NCBI RefSeq assembly: GCF_937863595.1
Contig: NZ_CALMGQ010000088.1
Span: 1 to 64,000, forward strand
DNA length: 64,000 nucleotides
Reading direction: 5' to 3'
DNA from: an uncultured Cytophaga sp.
Lineage (GTDB): Bacteria; Bacteroidota; Bacteroidia; Cytophagales; Cytophagaceae
The notes below the pieces were generated by a model that saw nothing but the letters and a program-made list of their open reading frames with translations, did not search any database and was not told the DNA's origin. Every line of letters begins with the position of its first letter. Position 1 is the first letter of the stretch. Shown here piece after piece: positions 47,094 to 55,791 of the stretch. Position numbers and translations under genes: made by a program.

Positions 47094-47128
47094 GTACTTC
47101 GTACTCTGTACTTAGTACTTCGGAATTA
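47094..47128. repeat. Heptamer array, GTAC dialect, inverted partner
   Basis: Units at 47094, 47101, 47108 and 47115 (GTACTTC, GTACTCT, then GTACTTA, GTACTTC) ending five bases before the plsC ATG at 47133. Its reverse complement matches the array at 47014 at 17 of 18 bases over the best stretch, so the two can pair. Confidence 0.8.
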
Positions 47129-47132
47129 ATAC

Positions 47133-47891
47133 ATGACTAAACTAATAGAAAAAATATACATGGTCTGGGTATGGACCACCTTTGCACTGGTTTTTGCTTG
47201 CTTGTTTATACCATTTTGTATAACGGTACAAAAAGAATCTTGGAAAAAGTATGGACATTTTTTAAATAGAATATGGGCACATACTGTTTTCTTATTCTGT
47301 TTTCTTCCTACAAAAATAGAATGGAGATTTAAAGTAAATAAGAAAAAGCAATATATATACTGTGCAAACCATGCCTCCTATTTAGACATACCAACCATGT
47401 GCTTTGCATTGCCGGGTTACAATGTATTTATTGGAAAATCATCCTTGGGTAGAGTACCCCTATTTGGATACATGTTCCGAAATTTATATGTGTCGGTTGA
47501 CAGAAAAAGTACAAAAAGTAAATACGAAACAATTGTACAATCGATGAAGAAGATTGACATGGGATACAACCTTGCTATTTTCCCGGAAGGAGCCATATCT
47601 AGAAAACATGCTCCTGTATTGATGGATTTTAAAGATGGTGCATTCAGAATTGCGATAGAAAAACAAGTAGCTATTGTACCCGTTACTATTGTAAACAATT
47701 GGCTCATCCTTCCAGATGATGGGAAGTATTTCCCACGTAGAAGATTAATGAAAACAATTGTTCATGAACCCATTGAAACAATTGGGTTAACGATGAATGA
47801 TGTTGATCGATTAAAAGAACAAACCAAGCAAGTAATTGGAAACGAATTAAGAAAATATTTCCCTATAGAATATAACGAAGCACAGATATGA
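47133..47891 (+). CDS. plsC: 1-acyl-sn-glycerol-3-phosphate acyltransferase
   Basis: 252 residues. It acylates lysophosphatidic acid in phospholipid synthesis at the inner membrane. N-terminal hydrophobic segment (VWTTFALVFACLFIPFCITV); motif I NHASYLD (the HxxxxD catalytic pair), motif III FPEGAISRK, motif IV VPVTIVNNW. The ATG overlaps nothing; the stop overlaps gatC by 4 nt. Confidence 0.92.
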   Translation: MTKLIEKIYMVWVWTTFALVFACLFIPFCITVQKESWKKYGHFLNRIWAHTVFLFCFLPTKIEWRFKVNKKKQYIYCANHASYLDIPTMCFALPGYNVFIGKSSLGRVPLFGYMFRNLYVSVDRKSTKSKYETIVQSMKKIDMGYNLAIFPEGAISRKHAPVLMDFKDGAFRIAIEKQVAIVPVTIVNNWLILPDDGKYFPRRRLMKTIVHEPIETIGLTMNDVDRLKEQTKQVIGNELRKYFPIEYNEAQI

Positions 47892-48175
47892 ATTTAGATG
47901 CAAAAACCATCGGAAAAATTGCTCACTTAGCACGATTAGAATTTGATGAAACTTCTTTAGAGGCATTCTCTACAGATTTCAACAAAATGTTGACTTGGAT
48001 AAATAAATTAGAGGAAGTAAACACCGACAATGTAAAACCATTGGTTCATATGAGCGCAGAAGTAAATGTTCTTCGTGAAGATATTGATAAAGTTACCATT
48101 ACTCATGCAGAAGCATTGCTGAATGCGCCTAAAAAAGATTCGGATTATTTCAGAGTTCCTAAATTCCTTTCTTAG
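47888..48175 (+). CDS. gatC: Glutamyl-/aspartyl-tRNA amidotransferase subunit C
   Basis: 95 residues, the small linker subunit of the GatCAB complex that forms Gln-tRNA(Gln) or Asn-tRNA(Asn). The typical start is IGKIAHLARLEFDE, then FNKMLTWINKLEEVNTDNVKPLVH and LREDIDK. gatA and gatB are not adjacent. Coupled to plsC by a 4-nt overlap. Its TAG stop lies inside the first unit of a heptamer array. Confidence 0.93.
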   Translation: MNLDAKTIGKIAHLARLEFDETSLEAFSTDFNKMLTWINKLEEVNTDNVKPLVHMSAEVNVLREDIDKVTITHAEALLNAPKKDSDYFRVPKFLS

Positions 48176-48206
48176 TTGCTAGTTACTAGTAACTGGTTTC
48201 TAGACA
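48172..48206. repeat. Heptamer array, CTAG dialect, at the gatC stop
   Basis: Units at 48172, 48179, 48186, 48193 and 48200 (TTAGTTG, CTAGTTA, then CTAGTAA, CTGGTTT, CTAGACA). The TAG of unit one is the gatC stop codon (48173-48175). Confidence 0.8.
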
Positions 48207-48260
48207 AAAAAAATACTAAAATAAAATTATAAGTAATATGCAGTTGTTAGTATAACTTGT

Positions 48261-48288
48261 CTGGTAACTAGCAACTGGAAACTGGCGA
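48261..48288. repeat. Heptamer array, CTAG dialect, inverted partner
   Basis: Four units at 48261, 48268, 48275 and 48282 (CTGGTAA, CTAGCAA, then CTGGAAA, CTGGCGA), ending six bases before the ATG of the next gene. Orientation is opposite to the array at 48172, with a spacer of 54 nt. Confidence 0.8.
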
Positions 48289-48294
48289 CAACCT

Positions 48295-51294
48295 ATGAAC
48301 GATTTATTCTTTTGGCTACAGTGGAAAAGCTCTTATAAAGCTCTCTACGTAGCCCTTTTAATTTTATTTTTTGCAAGCATCCTAGCAGTAGGCATTAGCT
48401 ATGTATATGGAGACATCTATGCTATAGGCTGGGATACAACGGGTGAATGGAAAACCTTAAACTTACGTTTGGATACTTTTTCGGTAAACCAATTTCAAAT
48501 TCCTCAGGAAAGCGAACAGTTTTTATTATTAAAACGGTTTGTTCCGAATGACTTACAGATACACCCATGGATATCCTATACATTTTTAGCAAGTGTTATT
48601 ATAGGATTTATTATTATACTAACAGCTATTAGTTATTTAGATTTATGGCTATACATAATAGGCATGTTGTTATTCCTAGTATTTGTAGTAACAATGAACA
48701 CAGAGTTGCTCGGTATTTTAAATCAATACAATCGATTGCCAGCTGTGATGATTCTACTTTTATTCGGTGGTATAACCTATTATTTTAACGCATATGGAAA
48801 AAACATTGATTTTTTCCTACGCCTATTATCCATTAGCACAGCAGTAGTTGCGGTTGGTTGTTTCATACAGTTTGGCAGCGCTGTTGAATATCCATTGATG
48901 TATGTTTCAAATTATGCCATTATCATTCCCATTATTATTTCCATTATTTTCATGTTTGTTGTGGGTTATGATATACTGCAATTTGCGGTTGTGGTTACTT
49001 CCTATGGCAAATCAACGTTTAAAACAAAAGGAAATTCCATGTGGAATTTCATTATCATCGGTACATTATACATTACAAATTTATATCTGATTTACTATAA
49101 GCCAGCGTTTGTTAAAGAATTAGACCTCGTTTTATTACACCCCTTTGCAATACTTGCTATTTCTGGCATTTTAGGGATTTGGTTGTTTGAAATGAAAAAA
49201 GAGGTAACAGGAACTATTCCCTTTAAACCACTAGGAGCCTTATTATATCTATCTTTTGGAATCATCACGTATACTACAATCGCATACGGATATGCTACTA
49301 CAAATGACCCTTTAATTATAACGCTTGAAAAATCAGCTTTATACATTCAAATTGGAATGGGGCTTGCTATTTTCATATATGTACTTAGCAATTTTTGGAC
49401 ACGATACAAAAAACAAGAACAAGTTTATAAAGCGTTTTACACGACCTATCAAGTTCCATTTTTTGTAGCAAGAAGTTTGGGCTGGGCAATCGTTATGTAC
49501 TTTGTTTTTTCAACTAATCGGTACGTGTATGTTAGTGCAAAGGCAGCCTATTACAATAACATTGGAGATGTATATTTATATACAGGACAAGATGCATTAG
49601 CAGAATCTTATTACAAGGAAGCATGGTCTTACGATTTTCCTAATCAACGATCCAATTTTTCTTTGAGTACATTTTATAAAAATCATGATAACAAAGCAGA
49701 AGCATTTCAATATCATGAAAGTAGCTTAACTCGGAATACAACTCCTTATGCATTTGCAAGTATCAGTGAGTTTTATTTAAATAACAACCAATTATTTCCT
49801 GCACTTTTTATGCTGCAGGATGGATTGAAAAAATATCCGAATAATCCCTACCTCTTAAATAATTTAGGATATCTATACACAAAATTTGACACTTCTGACT
49901 CGGCTGTTTATTTCTTTAACAAAGCAGCTACCCATACAGAAGATGATATCCCAGCATCCAATCTATTAGCGTACTTTGGCGCACAAGGAAAATTTAAAGA
50001 ATGTGCAACAATTTTATCTAAAGAAAATACGCATCCATCGTATACCTATCTGTCAAATAAAATTGCAATTGCTACCTTACAAGGTAACTCAGAAAGTAGC
50101 ACGGTATTACCCAATCCTATTTTAACAGATTCAATCGTATCTGCTGAAACCTTTACGTATATCTATAATTATACCTTCAACAAACTCGCTATCAAAGATT
50201 CGTTATTAGATTCGTTGTTAGAGCGTCTAAGTAATAATGAAGGAAACGCATTTTATAGAGGCGACTTGCTGTATGCAAAAGCACTACATGTTTATTTTTC
50301 ACAAACTAATGTAGGCGAATCGTTACAATTGCTACAAACAATCATAGAAGAAACAAACAAGCCTTTATATGTTATCACATTGGCAAATTTGCAACTTAAA
50401 ATGGGACTGTATCAGCAAGCCTACAATACGTATCGATTATTAATTAGTCATCCAGACCAACGTTTGTTTGCTTACAAATGTTTGGCTGCAAATGCCTCTG
50501 GTAATGTAGCTGAAGTATCAGAGCTTCTACATGTTTTAACAAATAGTTTAATTCCTGAAGTAGCTGAAATCGCTAAAATCATTCAAGCGTCTTCAACACT
50601 TTCAACGAAAGTTACAATTGCATCATTTAATGATCAAGAAAAAGTTCAATATCTGCACTATCAGACATTAACTAAAAACACATTTGAAAGCTATTCAAAA
50701 GAAATTCAAGATACGGTTCAATTGATATTATTTGAAATAGATCGCATATCAAGTCTGAATGAACAGAAACAGTATGCAGAAGCAATGAATGTATGGAACA
50801 ACATGAAAAAGCCAAACGACATACCGGAAGAAATACTGGCGAAAGCTAATCTAGAAAAATTAAAAATCCTGAATGGATTAGAGCAGTGGGAAGTATTAGA
50901 GTCAGAACTTAAATCAACTGTTTTACGCACTCAAGATTTAGGCTATATCGATTATTTTACGGCACGCAGACTAGAATATAGTAAAGACAGCATGTCGGCT
51001 AAAACATATTATGAAAAAGCCATACATACAATTGGATATGATCCGCATGTGCAAATTGATTATGCAAACTATATTTCAAAAACAGTAGGCGAACTTGAAG
51101 GCGCAGAAAAATTAGTAGAAGCAAAAAAATATATCACATACTCCGTCCCATTAAGTATTGCCTATATAGAAGCTTTTACTAAAATTGGTTTATTTAAATC
51201 TGCAGAGGATGAGTTAAATGAAATTCAATCAAAATTAACTGCATCAGAAATTACCGATCTTAAAAGTAAATTTTACGTTACTCCAACTTATTAA
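48295..51294 (+). CDS. Large polytopic membrane protein with TPR repeats
   Basis: 999 residues. The first 430 or so residues hold about ten TM segments (for example ALYVALLILFFASILAVGISYVYG and SYTFLASVIIGFIIILTAISYLDL). The rest is a series of TPR-like helical pairs, including IGDVYLYTGQDALAESYYKEAW and YLLNNLGYLYTKFDTSDSAVYFFNKAA. The function is unknown. The topology suggests a membrane platform presenting a long repeat solenoid to the periplasm or cytoplasm. The start sits six bases after a heptamer array. Confidence 0.78.
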   Translation: MNDLFFWLQWKSSYKALYVALLILFFASILAVGISYVYGDIYAIGWDTTGEWKTLNLRLDTFSVNQFQIPQESEQFLLLKRFVPNDLQIHPWISYTFLASVIIGFIIILTAISYLDLWLYIIGMLLFLVFVVTMNTELLGILNQYNRLPAVMILLLFGGITYYFNAYGKNIDFFLRLLSISTAVVAVGCFIQFGSAVEYPLMYVSNYAIIIPIIISIIFMFVVGYDILQFAVVVTSYGKSTFKTKGNSMWNFIIIGTLYITNLYLIYYKPAFVKELDLVLLHPFAILAISGILGIWLFEMKKEVTGTIPFKPLGALLYLSFGIITYTTIAYGYATTNDPLIITLEKSALYIQIGMGLAIFIYVLSNFWTRYKKQEQVYKAFYTTYQVPFFVARSLGWAIVMYFVFSTNRYVYVSAKAAYYNNIGDVYLYTGQDALAESYYKEAWSYDFPNQRSNFSLSTFYKNHDNKAEAFQYHESSLTRNTTPYAFASISEFYLNNNQLFPALFMLQDGLKKYPNNPYLLNNLGYLYTKFDTSDSAVYFFNKAATHTEDDIPASNLLAYFGAQGKFKECATILSKENTHPSYTYLSNKIAIATLQGNSESSTVLPNPILTDSIVSAETFTYIYNYTFNKLAIKDSLLDSLLERLSNNEGNAFYRGDLLYAKALHVYFSQTNVGESLQLLQTIIEETNKPLYVITLANLQLKMGLYQQAYNTYRLLISHPDQRLFAYKCLAANASGNVAEVSELLHVLTNSLIPEVAEIAKIIQASSTLSTKVTIASFNDQEKVQYLHYQTLTKNTFESYSKEIQDTVQLILFEIDRISSLNEQKQYAEAMNVWNNMKKPNDIPEEILAKANLEKLKILNGLEQWEVLESELKSTVLRTQDLGYIDYFTARRLEYSKDSMSAKTYYEKAIHTIGYDPHVQIDYANYISKTVGELEGAEKLVEAKKYITYSVPLSIAYIEAFTKIGLFKSAEDELNEIQSKLTASEITDLKSKFYVTPTY

Positions 51295-51317
51295 TTCAAA
51301 TTTTCAATTTTACAACC

Positions 51318-51869
51318 ATGAAAATTTATACAAAGGGTGGCGACAAAGGAAAAACATCTTTATTAGGTGGTACACGGGTTGCTAAATACAGTGATCGTAT
51401 TGAAGCCTATGGTAGCACAGATGAATTGAATAGTTGCATTGCTTTATTGATTGAAGAGTTGCCTACTCATTCAGAGCAAAAAGAATTGTTAAAAGAAGTT
51501 CAATATAAAATTTTTGAATTAGGTGCTTCATTAGCAACGGAAAAAGACAAACAAGAATTATATGCCCCCAATCTTAAAGAAGAGCATATTCTACATTTAG
51601 AGCAAGCAATAGATACCATGCAAGCGTTGTTGCCTGCACAAAAATATTTCATCTTGCCAGGTGGACATAAATCTGTAGCTATGGCACATTTATGCAGAAC
51701 TGTTTGCAGAAGAGCTGAACGCCAAGTTGTTCTATTGAATGATACAGAACCTATCCATCCAATGATACTCCCCTATCTAAATCGTTTATCGGACTATTTA
51801 TTTGTAGTATCCCGAAAATTGGCGCTTGATTTTAATATTGAAGAAGTATTTTGGATACCTGAGAAATAG
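51318..51869 (+). CDS. ATP:cob(I)alamin adenosyltransferase (PduO type)
   Basis: 183 residues. It forms adenosylcobalamin. The N-terminal ATP-binding block KIYTKGGDKGKTSLLGGTRVAK and the later RTVCRRAERQVV and LNRLSDYLFVVSR are the PduO-type signatures, with the five-helix-bundle length of 180-190 residues. The rest of the B12 pathway is not in the window. It follows the TPR membrane protein by 23 nt. Confidence 0.93.
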   Translation: MKIYTKGGDKGKTSLLGGTRVAKYSDRIEAYGSTDELNSCIALLIEELPTHSEQKELLKEVQYKIFELGASLATEKDKQELYAPNLKEEHILHLEQAIDTMQALLPAQKYFILPGGHKSVAMAHLCRTVCRRAERQVVLLNDTEPIHPMILPYLNRLSDYLFVVSRKLALDFNIEEVFWIPEK

Positions 51870-51878
51870 CGTTGTTCA

Positions 51879-51913
51879 AAATTCAAATAACAAAAAACAA
51901 ATTCCAAACTACT
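51879..51913. repeat. Heptamer array, A-rich dialect
   Basis: Five units at 51879, 51886, 51893, 51900 and 51907 (AAAATTC, AAATAAC, then AAAAAAC, AAATTCC, AAACTAC), ten bases after the adenosyltransferase stop codon. Because it is A-rich the period is less certain than in other arrays. Confidence 0.5.
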
Positions 51914-51979
51914 GAAATCAACACCAAGAAAAGCATTGAGGCATTAATCCATGATTAGTTCCATTTGTTCGCCACGGAG

Positions 51980-52000
51980 TATTTGTTATTTGTTATTTAT
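51980..52000. repeat. Heptamer array, T-rich inverted partner
   Basis: Three units, TATTTGT twice and TATTTAT, at 51980, 51987 and 51994. The orientation is the complement of the A-rich array at 51879, with a spacer of about 66 nt. Confidence 0.55.
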
Positions 52001-52020
52001 AAAAGCCTTAGCCTTTTTGT

Positions 52021-52028
52021 TATATTTG
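52021..52028 (+). promoter_or_regulatory. -7 element of prfB
   Basis: TATATTTG, an exact TAnnTTTG, 23 nt before the prfB ATG. No TTG is found at the expected 17-23 nt upstream, so support is partial. Confidence 0.35.
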
Positions 52029-52051
52029 TATCTTATTACTAGCACACCTCA

Positions 52052-53128
52052 ATGACCAACGAACAACTAAAGGATTTAAAAGCTGACATTCTTGCTTTAA
52101 GAGGCTATCTTGGCTATGACACCAAAATGGACGAAATTAAAGCGGAGCAAGAATTATCCCTATCCCCTACTTTTTGGGATGATTCTAAAGAAGCTGAAAA
52201 AATACTTCGAAGCATAAAAAATAAAAAAGTATGGACCGATCCATACGATGCATTGGTAACTAAACTTGGTGACTTAGATGCATTAAATGAATTTTATCAA
52301 GCAGGTGATATTGACGATAAAGAAATGGATGCTGAATTTGCGTCTGTTTTAAAAGTGTTGGAAGAACTTGAGTTCAAAAAAATGTTGAGCGCAGAAGAAG
52401 ATCAACTCAGCGCAGTTCTTGAAATTAACCCAGGCGCAGGTGGAACCGAAAGTAACGACTGGGCAGACATGCTGATGCGTATGTACATCATGTGGGGTGA
52501 AAAAAATGGCTACACGGTACGTGAAATTGTAAACCAACCCGGTGAAGTTGCAGGTATCAAATTTGCATCTCTAGGTATCGAAGGACAATTTGCCTACGGA
52601 AATTTAAAATCTGAAATTGGTGTACACCGCTTGGTACGTGACTCACCATTCAATGCAGATGGAAAGCGTCAAACATCCTTTGCATCCGTATATGTATACC
52701 CTGAAGTAGATGAAACCATTAATATCGAAATTAACATGGGCGATATTGAATGGGATACATTTAGAGCAGGTGGCGCCGGTGGACAAAATGTAAACAAGGT
52801 TGAGACAGCAGTACGTTTGAAACACAAGCCTTCTGGTTTGATTATAGAATGTCAACAAGAGCGCTCACAAATTATGAATAAGGATAAAGCGTTGAAATTA
52901 TTAAAGTCTCGCTTATATCAAATTGAAATTGACAAACGTAACGAAGCGAAGGCTGCGGTTGAAGGAACAAAAAAGAAAATTGATTTCGGTTCTCAAATTC
53001 GGAATTATGTCTTGTTCCCTTATAAATTAATTAAAGACGTGCGCACGGGTGTTGAACGTACGGACGTAGACAATGTACTTGCAGGAGATTTAAATGAATA
53101 TATTAAAGCATATTTATTGATGCAGTAA
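52052..53128 (+). CDS. prfB: Peptide chain release factor 2
   Basis: 358 residues. It terminates translation at UGA and UAA. The stop-codon-recognition tripeptide SPF is at 198-200 and the catalytic GGQ at 243-245 in [12 protein letters not shown]. The usual programmed +1 frameshift site (CUU UGA C after RGYL) is absent: residues 17-22 read RGYLGY without any in-frame stop, codons AGA GGC TAT CTT GGC TAT at 52100-52117. The protein is therefore made from one continuous frame. Confidence 0.95.
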   Translation: MTNEQLKDLKADILALRGYLGYDTKMDEIKAEQELSLSPTFWDDSKEAEKILRSIKNKKVWTDPYDALVTKLGDLDALNEFYQAGDIDDKEMDAEFASVLKVLEELEFKKMLSAEEDQLSAVLEINPGAGGTESNDWADMLMRMYIMWGEKNGYTVREIVNQPGEVAGIKFASLGIEGQFAYGNLKSEIGVHRLVRDSPFNADGKRQTSFASVYVYPEVDETINIEINMGDIEWDTFRAGGAGGQNVNKVETAVRLKHKPSGLIIECQQERSQIMNKDKALKLLKSRLYQIEIDKRNEAKAAVEGTKKKIDFGSQIRNYVLFPYKLIKDVRTGVERTDVDNVLAGDLNEYIKAYLLMQ

Positions 53129-53132
53129 GAAT

Positions 53133-53204
53133 AGTCACTAGGTTCGAGTTGCTTGGTTCGAGACGATAAAATTAAAAGTTTAGAGTTACTAGGTGGGTTT
53201 GCTA
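53133..53204. repeat. Two degenerate heptamer arrays in direct orientation
   Basis: Units at 53133, 53140, 53147, 53154 and 53161 (AGTCACT, AGGTTCG, then AGTTGCT, TGGTTCG, AGACGAT), and a second, looser array at 53184-53204. Both are followed or ended by AGACGATA, so the block appears duplicated head to tail, starting five bases after the prfB stop. Confidence 0.6.
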
Positions 53205-53232
53205 GACGATATAATTGTAACGCGTACTCTTT

Positions 53233-53277
53233 CTATAAAAAAAAACCTTTGCTAGAGCGCAAAGGTTTTTTTTATAG
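53233..53277. terminator. Bidirectional terminator after prfB
   Basis: CTAT A9 CCTTTGC pairs with GCAAAGG T8 ATAG across a 6-nt loop (53253-53258), with a single unpaired A. Confidence 0.92.
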
Positions 53278-53474
53278 TGTTTCCTTCAACATTAATATTG
53301 AATCAAAAAAATCTATTTAATATCTTCCAATTAAATAGATTATATATCTTTTAATTATTTTTTCAACATTTCCATATTGTTATTTTTAATTACAAAAAAT
53401 GCTAGTTGTTTAATTCATTAATCTGTAAATTCTATATATAAAATAAATTAAATAGAACACAACAACCAGCAATT

Positions 53475-55604
53475 ATGAAAAAGAATACTTCTACAAATTC
53501 CAATCTTAAAAAAAAAGATTTACAAGTAAACACAACCGATGCGACAGATCAATTCATGACAACTGACCAAGGTGTCCGTATCAACGATGACAATAATACA
53601 TTAAAAGCGGGCGATCGTGGCCCCTCATTATTGGAAGATTTTATCATGCGCGAAAAAATTACGCATTTTGATCATGAACGTATTCTAGAAAGAATTGTAC
53701 ATGCAAGGGGTTCAGCAGCGCATGGTTACTTCCAAGTATATGAATCGATGGAGAAATATACCAAAGCAGGATTCCTCCAAGACCCATCTATTCAAACCCC
53801 TGTATTTACGCGTATCTCTACTGTTGCAGGTTTCCGCGGTTCAACCGATTTGTCCCGTGATGTTAGAGGATTTTCCGTTAAGTTTTACACGCAAGAAGGC
53901 AATTACGATTTAGTTGGGAACAACATGCCTGTATTCTTTATACAAGACGCCATGAAATTTCCAGACTTAGTGCATGCTGTTAAGACAGAACCACACAATG
54001 AAATGCCCCAAGCTGCTTCTGCACACGATACGTTTTGGGATTTCATATCCTTAATGCCTGAATCCATGCACATGGTCATGTGGGTGATGTCAGACAGAGC
54101 GATTCCTCGTAGCTTGCGCATGATGGAAGGATTTGGCGTACATACATTCCGTTTTATTAATAACAAAAATGAATCGCATTTTGTAAAATTCCATTGGAAG
54201 CCACTATTGGGTACACACGGTGTAGCATGGAATGAAGCTCAAAAAATTTCAGGTAAGAATTCCGATTTTCATCGTCAAGATTTATGGGATTCTATTGAAT
54301 CTGGAAATTTCCCAGAATGGGAATTAGGCGTTCAAATTATTCCAGAGGCAGATGAATTTAAATTCACATTTGATCTATTGGATCCAACAAAACTCATTCC
54401 AGAAGAAGAAGTTCCTGTAATGAAAATTGGCAAAATGGTATTGAATCGAAACCCGGATAATTTCTTTGCTGAAACAGAGCAAGTGGCATTCCATCCTGGA
54501 CATTTAGTTCCTGGTATTGACTTCTCTAACGACCCATTGTTGCAAGGAAGATTGTTCTCTTACACCGATACGCAACTGTCGCGTTTGGGAACACCAAACT
54601 TTCATGAGTTGCCTATTAATCGTAGCATAGCGCCTGTTCATAACAACCAGCGCGATGGACAGATGCGACAAGAAATAAATACGGGGCGGGTAAGTTATCA
54701 ACCAAACTCTTTGGGTGGTGGCTGTCCCTTTCAAGCTAAAATGGATCAAGGTGGATTTGTAAGTTTTAACGAACGTGTCGATGCACATAAAGTACGTGAA
54801 CGCAGTGAAAGTTTTTCAGATCATTTCAGTCAAGCAACGTTGTTTTACAACAGCCAAACGGATGTTGAAAAAAATCACATCATTAAGGCGTTACGTTTTG
54901 AATTAGGTAAAGTAGAAACAGAAGCCATACGTGCACGCATGGTTAATCTGTTAAGTCAAGTAGATAAAACGCTTGCAGACAAAGTTGCTGTAGGTTTGGG
55001 TATTACCGTTCACAAGCCTGAAAAACCTATGAATAAAGGTGTTGGCGCAGATGCAGATCCAAAAAAACACGAACCTAAATCGGTAGAACAAAAAACGAAG
55101 AGTTCGAATGCATTGAGTATGATAAAGAATCCTACCGTTACAGATTCTATCAAGACGAAACAAGTTGCCTTTATTTGTGCAGATGGCGTTCATAATCCGA
55201 GTGTTGTAAGTTATAAAAATGCATTAGAGAAAAAAGGTGCTGTTGTTAAAATCATAGCTCCGAATTTAGGTTTCTTAAAATTAGAAGATGGTAAAAAACT
55301 TAAAGTGGATCAAAGTTTATTAATTGCGTCTTCAGTATTATTCGATGCTGTATTTATTCCTTCAGGTAAAGGAATTAATGCGTTAAAAGAAAATAAAGAA
55401 GTTGCAGAATTTATAACGGATGCATTCAAACATTGTAAAGTAATTGGTGGAGAAGAAGAAGGTGCTGCCTTAATTCAATCCATTCAAATAATAAAAGAAG
55501 CAGGCAAAAAACTAGATGAAGGTGTGGTGTTAAATAAAGACACTACGGCGTTTATTAAGGCACTTGGTAAACATCGTTTCTGGGAAAGAGAAGAATTGGT
55601 GTAA
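53475..55604 (+). CDS. katE: Large-subunit catalase (HPII/KatE type)
   Basis: 709 residues, clade 2 heme catalase, which breaks down hydrogen peroxide. The distal His77 is in VHARGS, the active-site Asn near 149-150 in VGNNMPVFF, and the proximal heme Tyr363 in RLFSYTDTQ. After the core (to about residue 500), a linker (PKKHEPKSVEQKTKS) leads to a C-terminal flavodoxin/DJ-1-like domain beginning KQVAFICADGVHNPSVV, the hallmark of large-subunit catalases. The gene stands alone with its own terminator. Confidence 0.95.
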   Translation: MKKNTSTNSNLKKKDLQVNTTDATDQFMTTDQGVRINDDNNTLKAGDRGPSLLEDFIMREKITHFDHERILERIVHARGSAAHGYFQVYESMEKYTKAGFLQDPSIQTPVFTRISTVAGFRGSTDLSRDVRGFSVKFYTQEGNYDLVGNNMPVFFIQDAMKFPDLVHAVKTEPHNEMPQAASAHDTFWDFISLMPESMHMVMWVMSDRAIPRSLRMMEGFGVHTFRFINNKNESHFVKFHWKPLLGTHGVAWNEAQKISGKNSDFHRQDLWDSIESGNFPEWELGVQIIPEADEFKFTFDLLDPTKLIPEEEVPVMKIGKMVLNRNPDNFFAETEQVAFHPGHLVPGIDFSNDPLLQGRLFSYTDTQLSRLGTPNFHELPINRSIAPVHNNQRDGQMRQEINTGRVSYQPNSLGGGCPFQAKMDQGGFVSFNERVDAHKVRERSESFSDHFSQATLFYNSQTDVEKNHIIKALRFELGKVETEAIRARMVNLLSQVDKTLADKVAVGLGITVHKPEKPMNKGVGADADPKKHEPKSVEQKTKSSNALSMIKNPTVTDSIKTKQVAFICADGVHNPSVVSYKNALEKKGAVVKIIAPNLGFLKLEDGKKLKVDQSLLIASSVLFDAVFIPSGKGINALKENKEVAEFITDAFKHCKVIGGEEEGAALIQSIQIIKEAGKKLDEGVVLNKDTTAFIKALGKHRFWEREELV

Positions 55605-55650
55605 CTTAATATTCATGAATGGTCTGTGTGTCACAAACCAAGGTCACAAT

Positions 55651-55682
55651 AATAAAGGCTGCTGCAAATGGCGGCCTTTATT
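55651..55682 (+). terminator. Hairpin after the catalase gene
   Basis: Nine-bp outer stem AATAAAGGC with GCCTTTATT (55651-55659 with 55674-55682), extended by a partial inner pairing, then TTTGCATTTTT. Confidence 0.65.
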
Positions 55683-55791
55683 TGCATTTTTAAATAATAT
55701 ATTTTTTTGTAATTAGTATCATACGTATTAAATAAAATGCACAATCACAGAGAATCATAATTCAGTTCATATCACACCAATAAAAAAATCA

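Larger units (their letters stand above)
53129..53474. other. Intergenic region between prfB and the catalase gene
   Basis: 346 bp without a gene. The first 75 bp carry the heptamer arrays (53133-53204), then a bidirectional terminator (53233-53277); the remaining 200 bp before the catalase start are AT-rich with no confident promoter match. Confidence 0.6.

Noticed and set aside
52052-52117. Possible sequencing error in prfB hiding a frameshift site
   Set aside because: The frame is intact through the whole protein and RGYLGYD aligns well with the frameshifted product of other species, so a genuine loss is more likely.
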